The notes under the pieces are model-generated. The model searched no databases and was not told the origin of the DNA. It saw nothing but the letters and a program-made list of their open reading frames with translations. A stretch of 15,106 nucleotides of DNA from Lachnospiraceae bacterium UBA7182 (GTDB taxonomy: Bacteria > Bacillota > Clostridia > Lachnospirales > Lachnospiraceae): contig DKVI01000089.1 of assembly GCA_002491115.1 (NCBI GenBank), positions 543 through 15,648 on the forward strand, in the 5' to 3' direction. Below, piece by piece: positions 7,590 to 15,038 of the stretch. How positions within the stretch are numbered: position 1 is the stretch's first letter; each line of letters opens with the position of its first letter. Made by a program: the position numbers and the translations under genes.

Positions 7590-8465
7590 CTACCGTACTC
7601 CTTTCTCTGTCCCGAAATAATATAAGTAAAGATCTTCCAATGTAGCTTCACAGGGAACCGCCCGTTCGCCAGGCTTATGGTCTGAAATAATGCGTAGTAT
7701 GGTTTCTTTTCCTTCATGCTTTAAATTAGCAACCGTCGCTTTTGCCTGCCACTTTCCGGACTCTTCCGAAGATACGGAAACTTCCCACACTTTTCCCCTG
7801 GCTTTCTCCGTCAGTTCAGGAACCGTACCCTGTAAAACAAATTTCCCTTTCTTCATCAGCAACACTTCATCTGCGATCGCCTCTATATCCGATACAATAT
7901 GTGTGGAAAGGATTACAATTTTATCCCCCGCATATTCTGAAATCAGATTGCGGAAGCGGACGCGCTCTTTCGGATCCAGTCCCGCGGTCGGTTCATCAAG
8001 AATCAAAACCTTCGGATTGTTAAGCAAGGCCTGCGCGATTCCCACTCTCTGCTTCATCCCTCCTGAAAATGTTTTTATTTTCCTGCCCGCTGTCTGGCTC
8101 AAATCGACTGTCTCCAGCAATTCTGCCGCTCGTTTTCCCGCAATATTCTTTGGTATTCCTTTAAGTGCCGCGATATACAATAAAAACTCTTTGGCACTAT
8201 AGTTCGGGTAATATCCAAAATCCTGCGGTAAATATCCCAATATATTCCGGTAATCCGCCCCCATCAGGCTTACTTCTTTCCCATCCAGCAATACCTCCCC
8301 TGACGTTGGTTCCAAAATAGCACACAACATACGCATCAATGTTGTCTTGCCTGCGCCATTCGCTCCCAGAAGTCCGTATACCCCTGGCCGTAAAACCGCA
8401 CTGACCTGGTCTACCGCAATTTTCCTGCCATACCGTTTTGTTAAACGGTCAAGTGATAATTCCAT
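7590..8465 (-). CDS. ABC transporter ATP-binding protein (exporter type)
   Basis: Cytoplasmic ATPase of 291 residues powering the ABC-2 permease encoded next. Walker A is GANGAGKT (34-41), the signature SGGMKQ starts at 134, Walker B is VLILDEP (153-159), and the switch histidine is H189 in STH. The nucleotide-binding domain occupies about 1-215. The remaining 75 or so residues form the extra C-terminal domain usual in BcrA/CcmA-like exporter ATPases. The start overlaps the preceding membrane-protein gene by 17 nt and is preceded by a purine-rich AGAAGGGAAGGG segment. The stop is 1 nt before the permease start. Context suggests an envelope-stress or antimicrobial-peptide exporter; the substrate is not visible. 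Confidence 0.88.
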   Translation of the reverse strand: MELSLDRLTKRYGRKIAVDQVSAVLRPGVYGLLGANGAGKTTLMRMLCAILEPTSGEVLLDGKEVSLMGADYRNILGYLPQDFGYYPNYSAKEFLLYIAALKGIPKNIAGKRAAELLETVDLSQTAGRKIKTFSGGMKQRVGIAQALLNNPKVLILDEPTAGLDPKERVRFRNLISEYAGDKIVILSTHIVSDIEAIADEVLLMKKGKFVLQGTVPELTEKARGKVWEVSVSSEESGKWQAKATVANLKHEGKETILRIISDHKPGERAVPCEATLEDLYLYYFGTEKGVR

Positions 8466-9210
8466 ACATTTTCCCTTCCCTTCTCATTATTGCAATATAA
8501 TAAATCTCACTTATAAAAAATGATGTAAATATCAGGAAAGCAGTTACCCACAGTCCTATTGCCGATGCTTCATATAACCATGGTAATACTCTTGCCGACA
8601 ATCCGAAACAGACGCAACAGCCAAACATGAAAACCACACCTGCCTGCAGGCTTTCCCGCTTTTGCAGGCGGAGCAAACGCAGCAGTGTCACCATGCATAC
8701 CAGGTATGGAACCAGACAGTACAGCACCAGCTGTCCAATCGTTTTACCAGAGTTCTGTAAACAAACCTCCAGGCATAAAAGAATGGTAATACTTACCAGG
8801 TTGGCCGCCCCGGCCAGGACTAATCTCGCCAGCACGATCTGGGCGTTTGAAGCCCTTGTTACCGCCTCAATCTCACTCATTCCATAATACTGGCTTTTAA
8901 AGACCGCCGGCACGACCGCCAGCACAAACAACGGCATCAGCATCGGTATGTTTCCTGGAGTATCCGCAATACCGACGATCAACAGGCAGACAATAAACAG
9001 CACCGCCGCCTGTAATCCGAATATTGTAATGCTCTCAAACCGGAATGCGTCTGACAGATATTGAAAGAAACCCGTCCTCGGCTCTGACTGAAAGATTCCC
9101 TGTTCCCGCATGATTTTTGTGCAGAGCTTTATCGTTTCTTCTAATTTCTCAGGCCGCACTTCCTTCCCTAATGATTGCCGCAAATGGCTCTCCCAATCTT
9201 TATCTTTCAT
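8449..9210 (-). CDS. Six-helix membrane protein, candidate anti-sigma factor
   Basis: A 253-residue integral membrane protein of no named family that I recognise. A charged cytoplasmic head of about 60 residues (MKDKDWESHLRQSLG...) is followed by hydrophobic segments near 62-82, 88-104, 124-149, 158-178, 188-208 and 213-241. The gene starts within the last 11 nt of the sigma factor gene, with AGGAG 7 nt upstream, and overlaps the ATPase gene by 17 nt. Genes placed directly after an ECF sigma factor often encode its membrane-bound inhibitor, and a soluble N-terminal head on a membrane anchor fits that. No zinc-binding HxxxCxxC motif is seen in the head, so it would not be a ZAS-type anti-sigma factor. 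The alternative is an accessory subunit of the ABC exporter. Confidence 0.75.
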   Translation of the reverse strand: MKDKDWESHLRQSLGKEVRPEKLEETIKLCTKIMREQGIFQSEPRTGFFQYLSDAFRFESITIFGLQAAVLFIVCLLIVGIADTPGNIPMLMPLFVLAVVPAVFKSQYYGMSEIEAVTRASNAQIVLARLVLAGAANLVSITILLCLEVCLQNSGKTIGQLVLYCLVPYLVCMVTLLRLLRLQKRESLQAGVVFMFGCCVCFGLSARVLPWLYEASAIGLWVTAFLIFTSFFISEIYYIAIMRREGKMYGIIT

Positions 9211-9715
9211 TCTCCCTCTCCTTTCTCATAATTTTAAGGGCATTGCGGACTCTGCTTTGGGCTGTCCGCATATTGCACCCCGCCACTCTCGCAATTTCCC
9301 TGTATGTAAGCTGTGCCCCAAAACGCAGGATAACCGCCTCCCTTTGTTCGGATGGCAAAAAATTCAGAAAATAATCAACCTCTGCTTTATTCTCCAGCCG
9401 CATAATCTCATCACACTCATTCCCTGTGCTCTCATTCTCTTCTAACGGATAAAGCGGAATCCTCCTGCTTTCGTCAATACATAAATGATTTGCAATTGCA
9501 TACAGCCATGCTTTGAATTTCTTTTTTCCCGTGTATTCAGACAGGTTTTTAAACAGCTTCAAAAATGTTTCCTGCGTCAGATCTTCCGCCTTTTCCGGGC
9601 CTGGGCAGTGCCACCTGCAATAACGTAAAATAGACGTATAATACCGTTTTATCAGTTCTTCTGCCGCTTCTTCATTCCCAAGCCGTATCTGTTCCACCAG
9701 TTCATCGTCACACAA
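9200..9715 (-). CDS. ECF-type RNA polymerase sigma factor
   Basis: A sigma-70 family factor of 171 residues with only regions 2 and 4. Region 2 is at about 20-82, with the core-binding AEDLTQETFLKLF and the FKAWLYAIANHLCID segment. Region 4 is at about 117-166, with LPSEQREAVILRF and the helix-turn-helix LTYREIARVAGCNMRTAQSRV. It probably directs transcription of its own operon once released from a membrane partner encoded next. The frame starts at TTG (9713-9715), 11 nt after the strong AGGAAGGAG (9727-9735), which is rather far. An ATG at 9720-9722 sits closer but in another frame and stops after four codons. No consensus housekeeping promoter was found upstream, which agrees with autoregulation but does not prove it. 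Confidence 0.88.
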   Translation of the reverse strand: MCDDELVEQIRLGNEEAAEELIKRYYTSILRYCRWHCPGPEKAEDLTQETFLKLFKNLSEYTGKKKFKAWLYAIANHLCIDESRRIPLYPLEENESTGNECDEIMRLENKAEVDYFLNFLPSEQREAVILRFGAQLTYREIARVAGCNMRTAQSRVRNALKIMRKERENER

Positions 9716-9722
9716 TACGCAT
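9708..9722 (-). other. Four-codon ORF overlapping the sigma factor start
   Basis: ATG CGT ATT GTG TGA begins 4 nt after AGGAAGGAG and its stop lies just past the sigma TTG start, in a different frame. It may be a tiny coupling ORF. Alternatively it is the true sigma start put out of frame: one extra TG in the GTGTG stretch would make MRIV run straight into the CDDELVEQ of the sigma factor. Confidence 0.4.
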
Positions 9723-9806
9723 CCGGCTCCTTCCTGTTAAACATCCACATCTATAATAACGAATCATGCGTTTGAAATGATCAAAAGATTTCTTAATTTT
9801 TTGCAT

Positions 9807-9849
9807 AAAAAAACAAAGCGGCAGAATATAATTGCCATTCCGCCGCTTT
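9807..9849 (-). terminator. Intrinsic terminator after the MacB-type permease
   Basis: On the minus strand AAAGCGGC (9849 to 9842) pairs with GCCGCTTT (9822 to 9815), extended inward by GAAT/ATTC after one mismatch. It is followed by a T-rich tract covering 9807-9813. It isolates the two-component/ABC block from the sigma factor operon. Confidence 0.9.
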
Positions 9850-9930
9850 ATTCAGCCCTTCACTTGCTTTCTTTATTCGTTATTTTCACTGAATGTACCT
9901 GACCATTTTCACCACAAAATACAAAACGCC

Positions 9931-12429
9931 CTATTCCACCGTTTCGATAGAATCCACGATACTCATCCTGCCAATTTTCCCCAGCGGGACGCAGGTGGCA
10001 GCCAGGCAGGCCGCAATCGCCGACAATGCCGCCCCGGCTACAGACGCCACAGGGACAACGGTCAGCCTCAGAACATCCGTCCCCGCTGCTTCTATAAAAA
10101 TTATGCAGACATACCCGGCTATGCCGCCAATCACTGCGGCAATTATGCCTATATAGGCCCCTTCCCACAGAAACACTTTGTACAGGCTCCTCATATCCAT
10201 GCCGATGGCGCGCTGCATGCCGATTTCCGCAATGCGGGTATGGATATTCGTGTAAACCGTGTTGATGATGTTCAAAAGTCCGATCAGCCCGACAAACAGG
10301 ATCAGTCCCCATGCCAGCAGCCGTATCTGCTCAAAGCTTTCCGCCATCTGGCGGTCAGCCTGCTCATAGGATATCGCCGTGCAGCCTGGAATCCGTCCGC
10401 AGAAAGCATCCAGCATTTCGTCAAACGCCGCCCTGTCGGCATCGGGCTGCAGAACCGGGCGCAGCTCCGCATAGGCGGCTGCCCCTGTGAGCTGCGGATA
10501 CAGTCTGTCGCTGACAAGCACCTGGACGCCGTTTATGAATCCACCATTCCCTACACTGAAATATCCGTCATACCCGCCAGTGGACAACAGGACCGGAAGC
10601 GTTTTCCCTTCAATATGGACGGTACTTCCCTCTTCAATATAAGTGGTTCCTGTCTCCACCCCTTCCACCTGCATCGGGATGGGATTGCGGATCACACACC
10701 CTTCACCGGACTTTAAGCGCTCCATCTGCTCCGGCGTCAGCTTCCCGTCAAATTCGTAATCCATCCAGCAGTCATTAAAGCCGAAAATCTGGAATGTCTC
10801 ACCCATTCCCAAAACAATATCCGTCTCTATTCCTTCCGGCCGATTCTGTGCATCCAGCTCATATAAAGAAAACTGCTGTGCCGCCACATCGGACACCTGC
10901 CCGTTCTCCTTCAGATCTGCAAGCTCTGCAGGGGAAATACCGCCCTGCATGTTCACAACAGAATAATCCCCCAGATGCTCCGGCATGGACGCGGAAACAT
11001 CCAGCAGAGAGGTGAATCCCTGCAAGGCAATGAAAACGGTGATGCTCATCACCAGTGACAGGATGGTGACAACAGTCCGTCCCGGGCTGCGACGCAGGTT
11101 CAATCGGGCATAGTATGCCTCAAAGCAGTGTATCTTCTTCGTTTTCCGCATCCTTCGCCTGATTTTTGTACGCCTGCCTGCCATGGCAGCCGTCGGCGAC
11201 ACCCCGGCGGCATAGCGGGCAGCAGGGACTGCCGCAGCCAGTGCGAACAGCAGCGTAATGGCAGCACTCGCCAGCAGGAAACTGCCTTTCCCGGAACTGT
11301 TCTCCGCAATCAGACGGCCAAGCTCCCCTGCATCCCGCACCATAAAGATCTCCGGGGACAGCAGACCGGTAGCCGCGGTAAGGATGCCTTTGGATGATAA
11401 GACGCCCAGCAGAAGCCCCACGGGAATGCCGGCCGCGCACAGCAGAAGCACCTGGAATGTCACGAGGAAGTAGAGCTGTCCTTTTTCCCCGCCGATGGCC
11501 CGGAGTACGCCGTACTGCCCTATCCTTCGGGAAACCGCAATCTTTAAAATATTATAGATCACCAGCCCTGCCGCCAAAAGCAGCAATGCGCCCACCAGAA
11601 TCCCGGACGCCAGCATAAAAGAAAATCCCTGTCCGGAAAGTTCCGTATCAGCCTTATCCACATCATAACGGATTCCCAGAGCCTCCAGGTACAGCACATT
11701 GTACATCGTATCCAGCTCATGGACGGACAACCCTTCAATCAGATCATCCATAGTATCCTGAAAGCCCCCTTTATCGGAAGTACGGATATCTACATTATAA
11801 TAAAAATAGCTTTCCGGCAAAAGCGCCTCTGCCGTTCCCTGCCCGGCAATGCCGGAAACACTGCCGCCTGTATAGTTCAGATAGCTGCTCTCCAGGATTC
11901 CCACCAGCACGAACCCTGCCTGATAATCGTATGAACTGATTTCCAGGCCATGCCGCAGGGATTTTGAAAGGGACAAGGAAAGGTTATCCCCCAGTCCGCC
12001 CTCAAATCCCAAAGACTGCAGCACATCCTCCGGAAGGGCGATCTCCATAGGGGCTTTTGGAAGACGGCCCTCTTTCACCCTGGAAAGGGACGGATAGACA
12101 GCAGCCACATCCTCATGGTATTCATTTATCCCTAAAGTAAGGGAGGGATTCAGCTCCGCCGTGCCCAGCATCACATAGGTCCCCACAAAGGAAAGCCTGT
12201 CATCCTCCTGCAGGGCAGAGAGACGGGCCTTGTCCATCTGTACGAATGTAGCATAGCGGTCTCCGCCCAGCGCGATCGCCTGCTGCTGCCGCATGGCGGA
12301 AAGCACGCCGGCAGACTGGCCAATCACCGCCGTCATCATCGTGGAAAGAATGACTGCCAACAGAATCAAAAGGGAAGTCACCCGCTCTGCCAGCAGTTCC
12401 TTCAGCGCCAAAGTACGATAGTCCTTCAT
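9931..12429 (-). CDS. MacB/FtsX-type ABC transporter permease with two FtsX modules
   Basis: An 832-residue permease with two FtsX modules in one chain. Helices are near 18-38, 270-294, 318-345 and 384-404, then 451-471, 703-725, 752-782 and 792-815. Large extracytoplasmic domains sit at about 40-268 and 475-700. This eight-helix layout is that of type VII mechanotransmission-like systems, which extract or expel lipophilic or peptide substrates rather than move them through a channel. The ATG overlaps the ATPase stop by 4 nt (ATGA), and GGAGG lies 10 nt upstream. The cytoplasmic segment 418-445 is very basic (RRTKIRRRMRKTKK), as expected for an inner loop. The two-component system encoded upstream is the likely controller. 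BceB-type permeases differ by having ten helices and a single large loop, so I do not call it BceB. The substrate is unknown. Confidence 0.88.
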   Translation of the reverse strand: MKDYRTLALKELLAERVTSLLILLAVILSTMMTAVIGQSAGVLSAMRQQQAIALGGDRYATFVQMDKARLSALQEDDRLSFVGTYVMLGTAELNPSLTLGINEYHEDVAAVYPSLSRVKEGRLPKAPMEIALPEDVLQSLGFEGGLGDNLSLSLSKSLRHGLEISSYDYQAGFVLVGILESSYLNYTGGSVSGIAGQGTAEALLPESYFYYNVDIRTSDKGGFQDTMDDLIEGLSVHELDTMYNVLYLEALGIRYDVDKADTELSGQGFSFMLASGILVGALLLLAAGLVIYNILKIAVSRRIGQYGVLRAIGGEKGQLYFLVTFQVLLLCAAGIPVGLLLGVLSSKGILTAATGLLSPEIFMVRDAGELGRLIAENSSGKGSFLLASAAITLLFALAAAVPAARYAAGVSPTAAMAGRRTKIRRRMRKTKKIHCFEAYYARLNLRRSPGRTVVTILSLVMSITVFIALQGFTSLLDVSASMPEHLGDYSVVNMQGGISPAELADLKENGQVSDVAAQQFSLYELDAQNRPEGIETDIVLGMGETFQIFGFNDCWMDYEFDGKLTPEQMERLKSGEGCVIRNPIPMQVEGVETGTTYIEEGSTVHIEGKTLPVLLSTGGYDGYFSVGNGGFINGVQVLVSDRLYPQLTGAAAYAELRPVLQPDADRAAFDEMLDAFCGRIPGCTAISYEQADRQMAESFEQIRLLAWGLILFVGLIGLLNIINTVYTNIHTRIAEIGMQRAIGMDMRSLYKVFLWEGAYIGIIAAVIGGIAGYVCIIFIEAAGTDVLRLTVVPVASVAGAALSAIAACLAATCVPLGKIGRMSIVDSIETVE

Positions 12430-13100
12430 CCTTCCGTCACCTCCAGCAGTCTTCCGTCCACGATAGAGAGCCGGCGGCCGGCCATCGACGCCACACGGCT
12501 GTCATGGGTAATGACCACAAGCGTCTTCTCCATTTCCCCGCTTACGGATTTTAAAAGCTCCATGACCTCTCCGCCGCTTTTGCTGTCCAGGTTCCCGGTC
12601 GGTTCATCCGCAAAGATGATATCCGGCTTCGCAGCCAGGGACCGGGCAATCGCCACACGCTGCTGCTGCCCTCCGGAAAGCTCATGGGGCAAGTGTGAAA
12701 GTCTCTCCCGAATGCCAAGCATCTGCGTAAGCCGGTCAAGATACGCCTCATCCGGCTGTTTTTTATCTAAAAGCAGCGGCATAACGATATTCTCCCGCGC
12801 CGTCAAGACAGGGAGCAGATGGAACTGCTGGAAGATAAACCCGATACGTCTGCGGCGGAAAGCAGACAGTTCCTTGTCCGTAAAGCTGTAAATATCCCTG
12901 CCGTCATAGGCCAGCGTGCCGGACGTGGGTCTGTCCAGCCCCGACAGCAGATGCAGCAGCGTACTTTTTCCGCTCCCGGACGGTCCCATGATGGAGATAA
13001 ACTCACCCGGCGCGATTTCCATCGAAACCCTGTCCAGCGCAGTCACCTGATTTTCGCCTTTTCCATAGATTTTTGAAAGTTCTTTTGCTTCAATATACAT
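12426..13100 (-). CDS. ABC transporter ATP-binding protein (MacB/LolD type)
   Basis: A 224-residue ATPase partnering the large FtsX permease. Walker A is GPSGSGKS (39-46), the Q-loop glutamine is Q91, the signature is LSGGQ (141-145), Walker B is IIFADEP (161-167), and the switch histidine is H199. The FQQFHLLPVLTARENI and PTGNLDS segments are characteristic of the MacB/LolD/BceA branch. The ATG at 13100 is preceded by AGGAGAG (13110-13116) at about 9 nt, separated by a run of Ts. Part of that site lies in a hairpin arm. The stop overlaps the permease start by 4 nt. Its leader carries its own regulatory signals, described separately. Confidence 0.92.
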   Translation of the reverse strand: MYIEAKELSKIYGKGENQVTALDRVSMEIAPGEFISIMGPSGSGKSTLLHLLSGLDRPTSGTLAYDGRDIYSFTDKELSAFRRRRIGFIFQQFHLLPVLTARENIVMPLLLDKKQPDEAYLDRLTQMLGIRERLSHLPHELSGGQQQRVAIARSLAAKPDIIFADEPTGNLDSKSGGEVMELLKSVSGEMEKTLVVITHDSRVASMAGRRLSIVDGRLLEVTEG

Positions 13101-13138
13101 AAAAAAACACTCTCCTGACTGTTATTTTTGAAGAGTGT
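13101..13138 (-). promoter_or_regulatory. Terminator-like hairpin overlapping the ABC ATPase ribosome binding site
   Basis: On the minus strand ACACTCT (13138-13132) can pair with AGAGTGT (13113-13107) around an 18-nt loop, followed at once by Ts up to the ATG. The ribosome binding site AGGAGAG (13116-13110) lies half in the loop and half in the 3' arm. It could act as a terminator or block translation in transcripts reading in from the kinase gene. The stem is only 7 bp, so its stability is uncertain. Confidence 0.5.
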
Positions 13139-13166
13139 ATCAGATAAATCTCAAGAAACGCTCAAG
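13134..13166 (-). promoter_or_regulatory. Candidate activator-dependent promoter with 11-bp direct repeat
   Basis: CTTGAG occurs twice on the minus strand, at 13161-13166 and 13150-13155, exactly 11 bp apart. This is the spacing used by many OmpR/PhoB-type regulators. Ten nt downstream is TGATACACT (13134-13142), an extended -10 form. The nearest -35-like TTGAGC is 20 nt from the -10, too far for normal use, which suggests that a bound activator replaces -35 contacts. The response regulator encoded just upstream is the obvious candidate. Confidence 0.5.
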
Positions 13167-13206
13167 GTCTGCCGGTTTTTATATAAAACAACCAGGACAA
13201 CAGCCC

Positions 13207-14307
13207 TCATCCCGTCCGAAAAGACGCGGTGGCCACCGCACCGCCCTCCGGGCTGTTCCCCAGCCAAAGATCCCCGCCATGCTTCACACACAGAAGCCTG
13301 GTGCTGTACAGCCCCATGCCAAAATGTCCCCCGCCCGCTTCCATCCTCCCAAACGGTTTCGGCCCGTCTGCAAGCAGTTTGTCCGGGAAACCGGGGCCGT
13401 CATCCGTGACAGTCAGAGACAATTTCTTCTCAGAGAGAGCAAGAACAAGCTCTATTTTTCCCCCTGCAAAACGGGCTGCGTTCCCGGTCAGATTTTCTGC
13501 CACGGTCAGAAAAATCCCATGGTCGATCTGCAAAACTCCCATGTCCGGAACAAAAACCCCCGTCTTAAGTGCGGGAGCCAACAGGCGTGCCGTCTCTTCC
13601 AGTTCCGTCCGCAGGATGCCGCTGCTTACACTGCTCATCCGTACCGGCATCTGTTCCAGACGCTGGATACTGCTCATGGCCTCCACATACTGCTCAATCC
13701 GCCGGGTATAGCTTTCCAGACGTTCCAGAACCTGCCCGTCCGTCGGCTCCTGTCGGAGCAGCTTAATGTTTCCCTTTAAAACAGTGACCGGATTGCGCAG
13801 GTCATGAGCAAACGCGGCATTCAGCCGTTTCCGCTCCTCCGCCTGCCGCCATAATTCCCGGTTCGTTTTCAAGAGCTCCAGCCTCATGGTCTCAAAAGCT
13901 GTACAGACCTGTCCAAGTTCATCCGTAGATACCGCCGGAATGCTGAAATCAAGGTCATGTACCCGGATATGCTCCGTGCTCTCCATCAGAACAGTAATCG
14001 GTTCTTTCAGCTTTATCCTGTAAAACAGGGCGCCTGCCGTCCCCAGGCCAAGCAAGGGTAAGACGATACAGGAGACCAGCTCCAGGCCGGACAGCAGCTC
14101 TAATATCTTCTGCTGTTCTGGTGTGGGCTGTTCTAAAACAGTAACCGTCCCGTCAATCGTATAGGTGATACCTCCTGTGGGACAGTTCTCCCTCACCCTG
14201 CCGCAGACTGAAAACACCAAAAGCACAAGCAGCAGCGAAAGGAAAACACACGCCGCCGAAAGAAGGAAAAAGGATTTTTTCAGGCCCATATTTTTCAGCC
14301 GTTCCAT
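13207..14307 (-). CDS. Sensor histidine kinase
   Basis: A membrane kinase of 366 residues. Helices near 12-34 and 76-97 flank a short outside loop of about 40 residues. A HAMP linker follows (about 98-150), then the dimerisation helix with the phosphorylated His168 in AFAHDLRNPV. The ATPase domain has an N box at E271-N276 (ENLTGN), DDGPGF at 302-307 and GMGL at 330-333. All catalytic motifs are present. The short sensor loop suggests it reads membrane state or depends on another protein rather than binding a soluble ligand. The start is ambiguous: ATG codons at 14325, 14307 and 14289 are in frame, and none has a strong ribosome binding site. 14307 gives a normal N-terminus (MERLKNMGLKKSFF) and a 13-nt overlap with the regulator gene. 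The stop is followed by a 106-nt gap before the ABC ATPase. Confidence 0.88.
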   Translation of the reverse strand: MERLKNMGLKKSFFLLSAACVFLSLLLVLLVFSVCGRVRENCPTGGITYTIDGTVTVLEQPTPEQQKILELLSGLELVSCIVLPLLGLGTAGALFYRIKLKEPITVLMESTEHIRVHDLDFSIPAVSTDELGQVCTAFETMRLELLKTNRELWRQAEERKRLNAAFAHDLRNPVTVLKGNIKLLRQEPTDGQVLERLESYTRRIEQYVEAMSSIQRLEQMPVRMSSVSSGILRTELEETARLLAPALKTGVFVPDMGVLQIDHGIFLTVAENLTGNAARFAGGKIELVLALSEKKLSLTVTDDGPGFPDKLLADGPKPFGRMEAGGGHFGMGLYSTRLLCVKHGGDLWLGNSPEGGAVATASFRTG

Positions 14308-14966
14308 CTGTATCCGCACCCCCATACCGTATCAATATAGCTATGGAGCGTATACGCAGCCAGCTTTACCCGGATTTTTCGGATATGCTCCATGACAGTA
14401 TCGCTGTTCCCTCCGCCGTCAATGCCCCACACGGCCTCATAGATCCTCTCCCTGTCGAATACTTGTCCCGGATTCAGGGACAACAGTTCCAGGATATCAA
14501 ACTCCTTTTTGGACAGCAGGATCGGATTCCCCCGAACGGTGAGAGTCCGGGCGGAATAATCCACCGCAAGCTCCCCAAAAAAGCGCACCGTCCCATGGCC
14601 CTGCCGGCGCTTTTCCCTGCGCAGGTGGGCTTCCACCCGCGCCGCCAGTTCGTCCAGGTCGAAGGGCTTCACGATATAGTCGTCAGCGCCGGCCTGAAAG
14701 CCGATGATCTTGTCTGCGGACTCAATACGAGCCGTCAAAAACAGAATCGGGCAGACGACATGCTCCCGTATGGTCTGGCAGACCGTCAGACCGTCCATTC
14801 CGGGCATATTGATGTCCAGCAGAATCAGATCCGGCTGCTCAGCAGCCTTTTTTATTGCCTCCTGCCCGCTGTATGCCGTCAGGATTTCATATTGCGGGGA
14901 GAACCATGCCTGCACGGTATCAACAATCCCAGGTTCGTCATCCACAATCAACAGTTTCTGTTTCAA
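14295..14966 (-). CDS. OmpR/PhoB-family response regulator
   Basis: A two-component response regulator of 223 residues. The receiver domain (about 3-118) has the acidic pair D9-D10, the phosphorylated D51 in LLDINMPG, T78 and K100. A winged-helix DNA-binding domain follows (about 125-222), with LSKKEFDILELL, the recognition region NSDTVMEHIRKIRVKL and the closing GCGYRW motif. The start is taken as TTG at 14964-14966, 7 nt after AGGAGG (14974-14979). The upstream ATG at 14987 would place the ribosome binding site inside the gene. It overlaps the kinase gene by about 13 nt. Likely targets are its own promoter and the ABC exporter downstream, where an 11-bp direct repeat is seen. Confidence 0.9.
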   Translation of the reverse strand: MKQKLLIVDDEPGIVDTVQAWFSPQYEILTAYSGQEAIKKAAEQPDLILLDINMPGMDGLTVCQTIREHVVCPILFLTARIESADKIIGFQAGADDYIVKPFDLDELAARVEAHLRREKRRQGHGTVRFFGELAVDYSARTLTVRGNPILLSKKEFDILELLSLNPGQVFDRERIYEAVWGIDGGGNSDTVMEHIRKIRVKLAAYTLHSYIDTVWGCGYRWNG

Positions 14967-15017
14967 TCGCAGTCCTCCTCTCTGCATCCATCGTTACGAG
15001 AAGACCACCCGTTATCC

Positions 15018-15038
15018 AAAACATCACTTAAAACATCA
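15018..15038. promoter_or_regulatory. Direct repeat upstream of the response regulator gene
   Basis: TGATGTTTT occurs twice on the minus strand (15030-15038 and 15018-15026), 12 bp apart, some 50-70 nt before the regulator start. OmpR-type proteins bind tandem half-sites of near-helical period, so this could be an autoregulatory site. The half-site differs from the CTTGAG repeat at 13150-13166, which weakens the case that one protein binds both. Confidence 0.35.

Noticed and set aside
7589..7717. 43-residue N-terminal extension of the ABC-2 permease
   Set aside because: It lies inside the ATPase gene in another frame. The start at 7588 has its own ribosome binding site and the usual tight spacing.
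9832..10716. Plus-strand open frame of 294 codons
   Set aside because: It is antisense to the 3' end of the MacB-type permease, begins inside the terminator, and has no recognisable domain or ribosome binding site.
13177..13188. Palindrome TTTTATATAAAA after the kinase gene as a terminator
   Set aside because: The stem is almost all A-T, has a bulge when extended, and no T-run follows, so it does not qualify as an intrinsic terminator.
9931..14966. Calling the exporter and two-component genes a BceRSAB antibiotic-sensing module
   Set aside because: The permease has two FtsX modules with eight helices rather than ten helices and one large loop, and the kinase has a loop of about 40 residues, so the Bce name is not supported.
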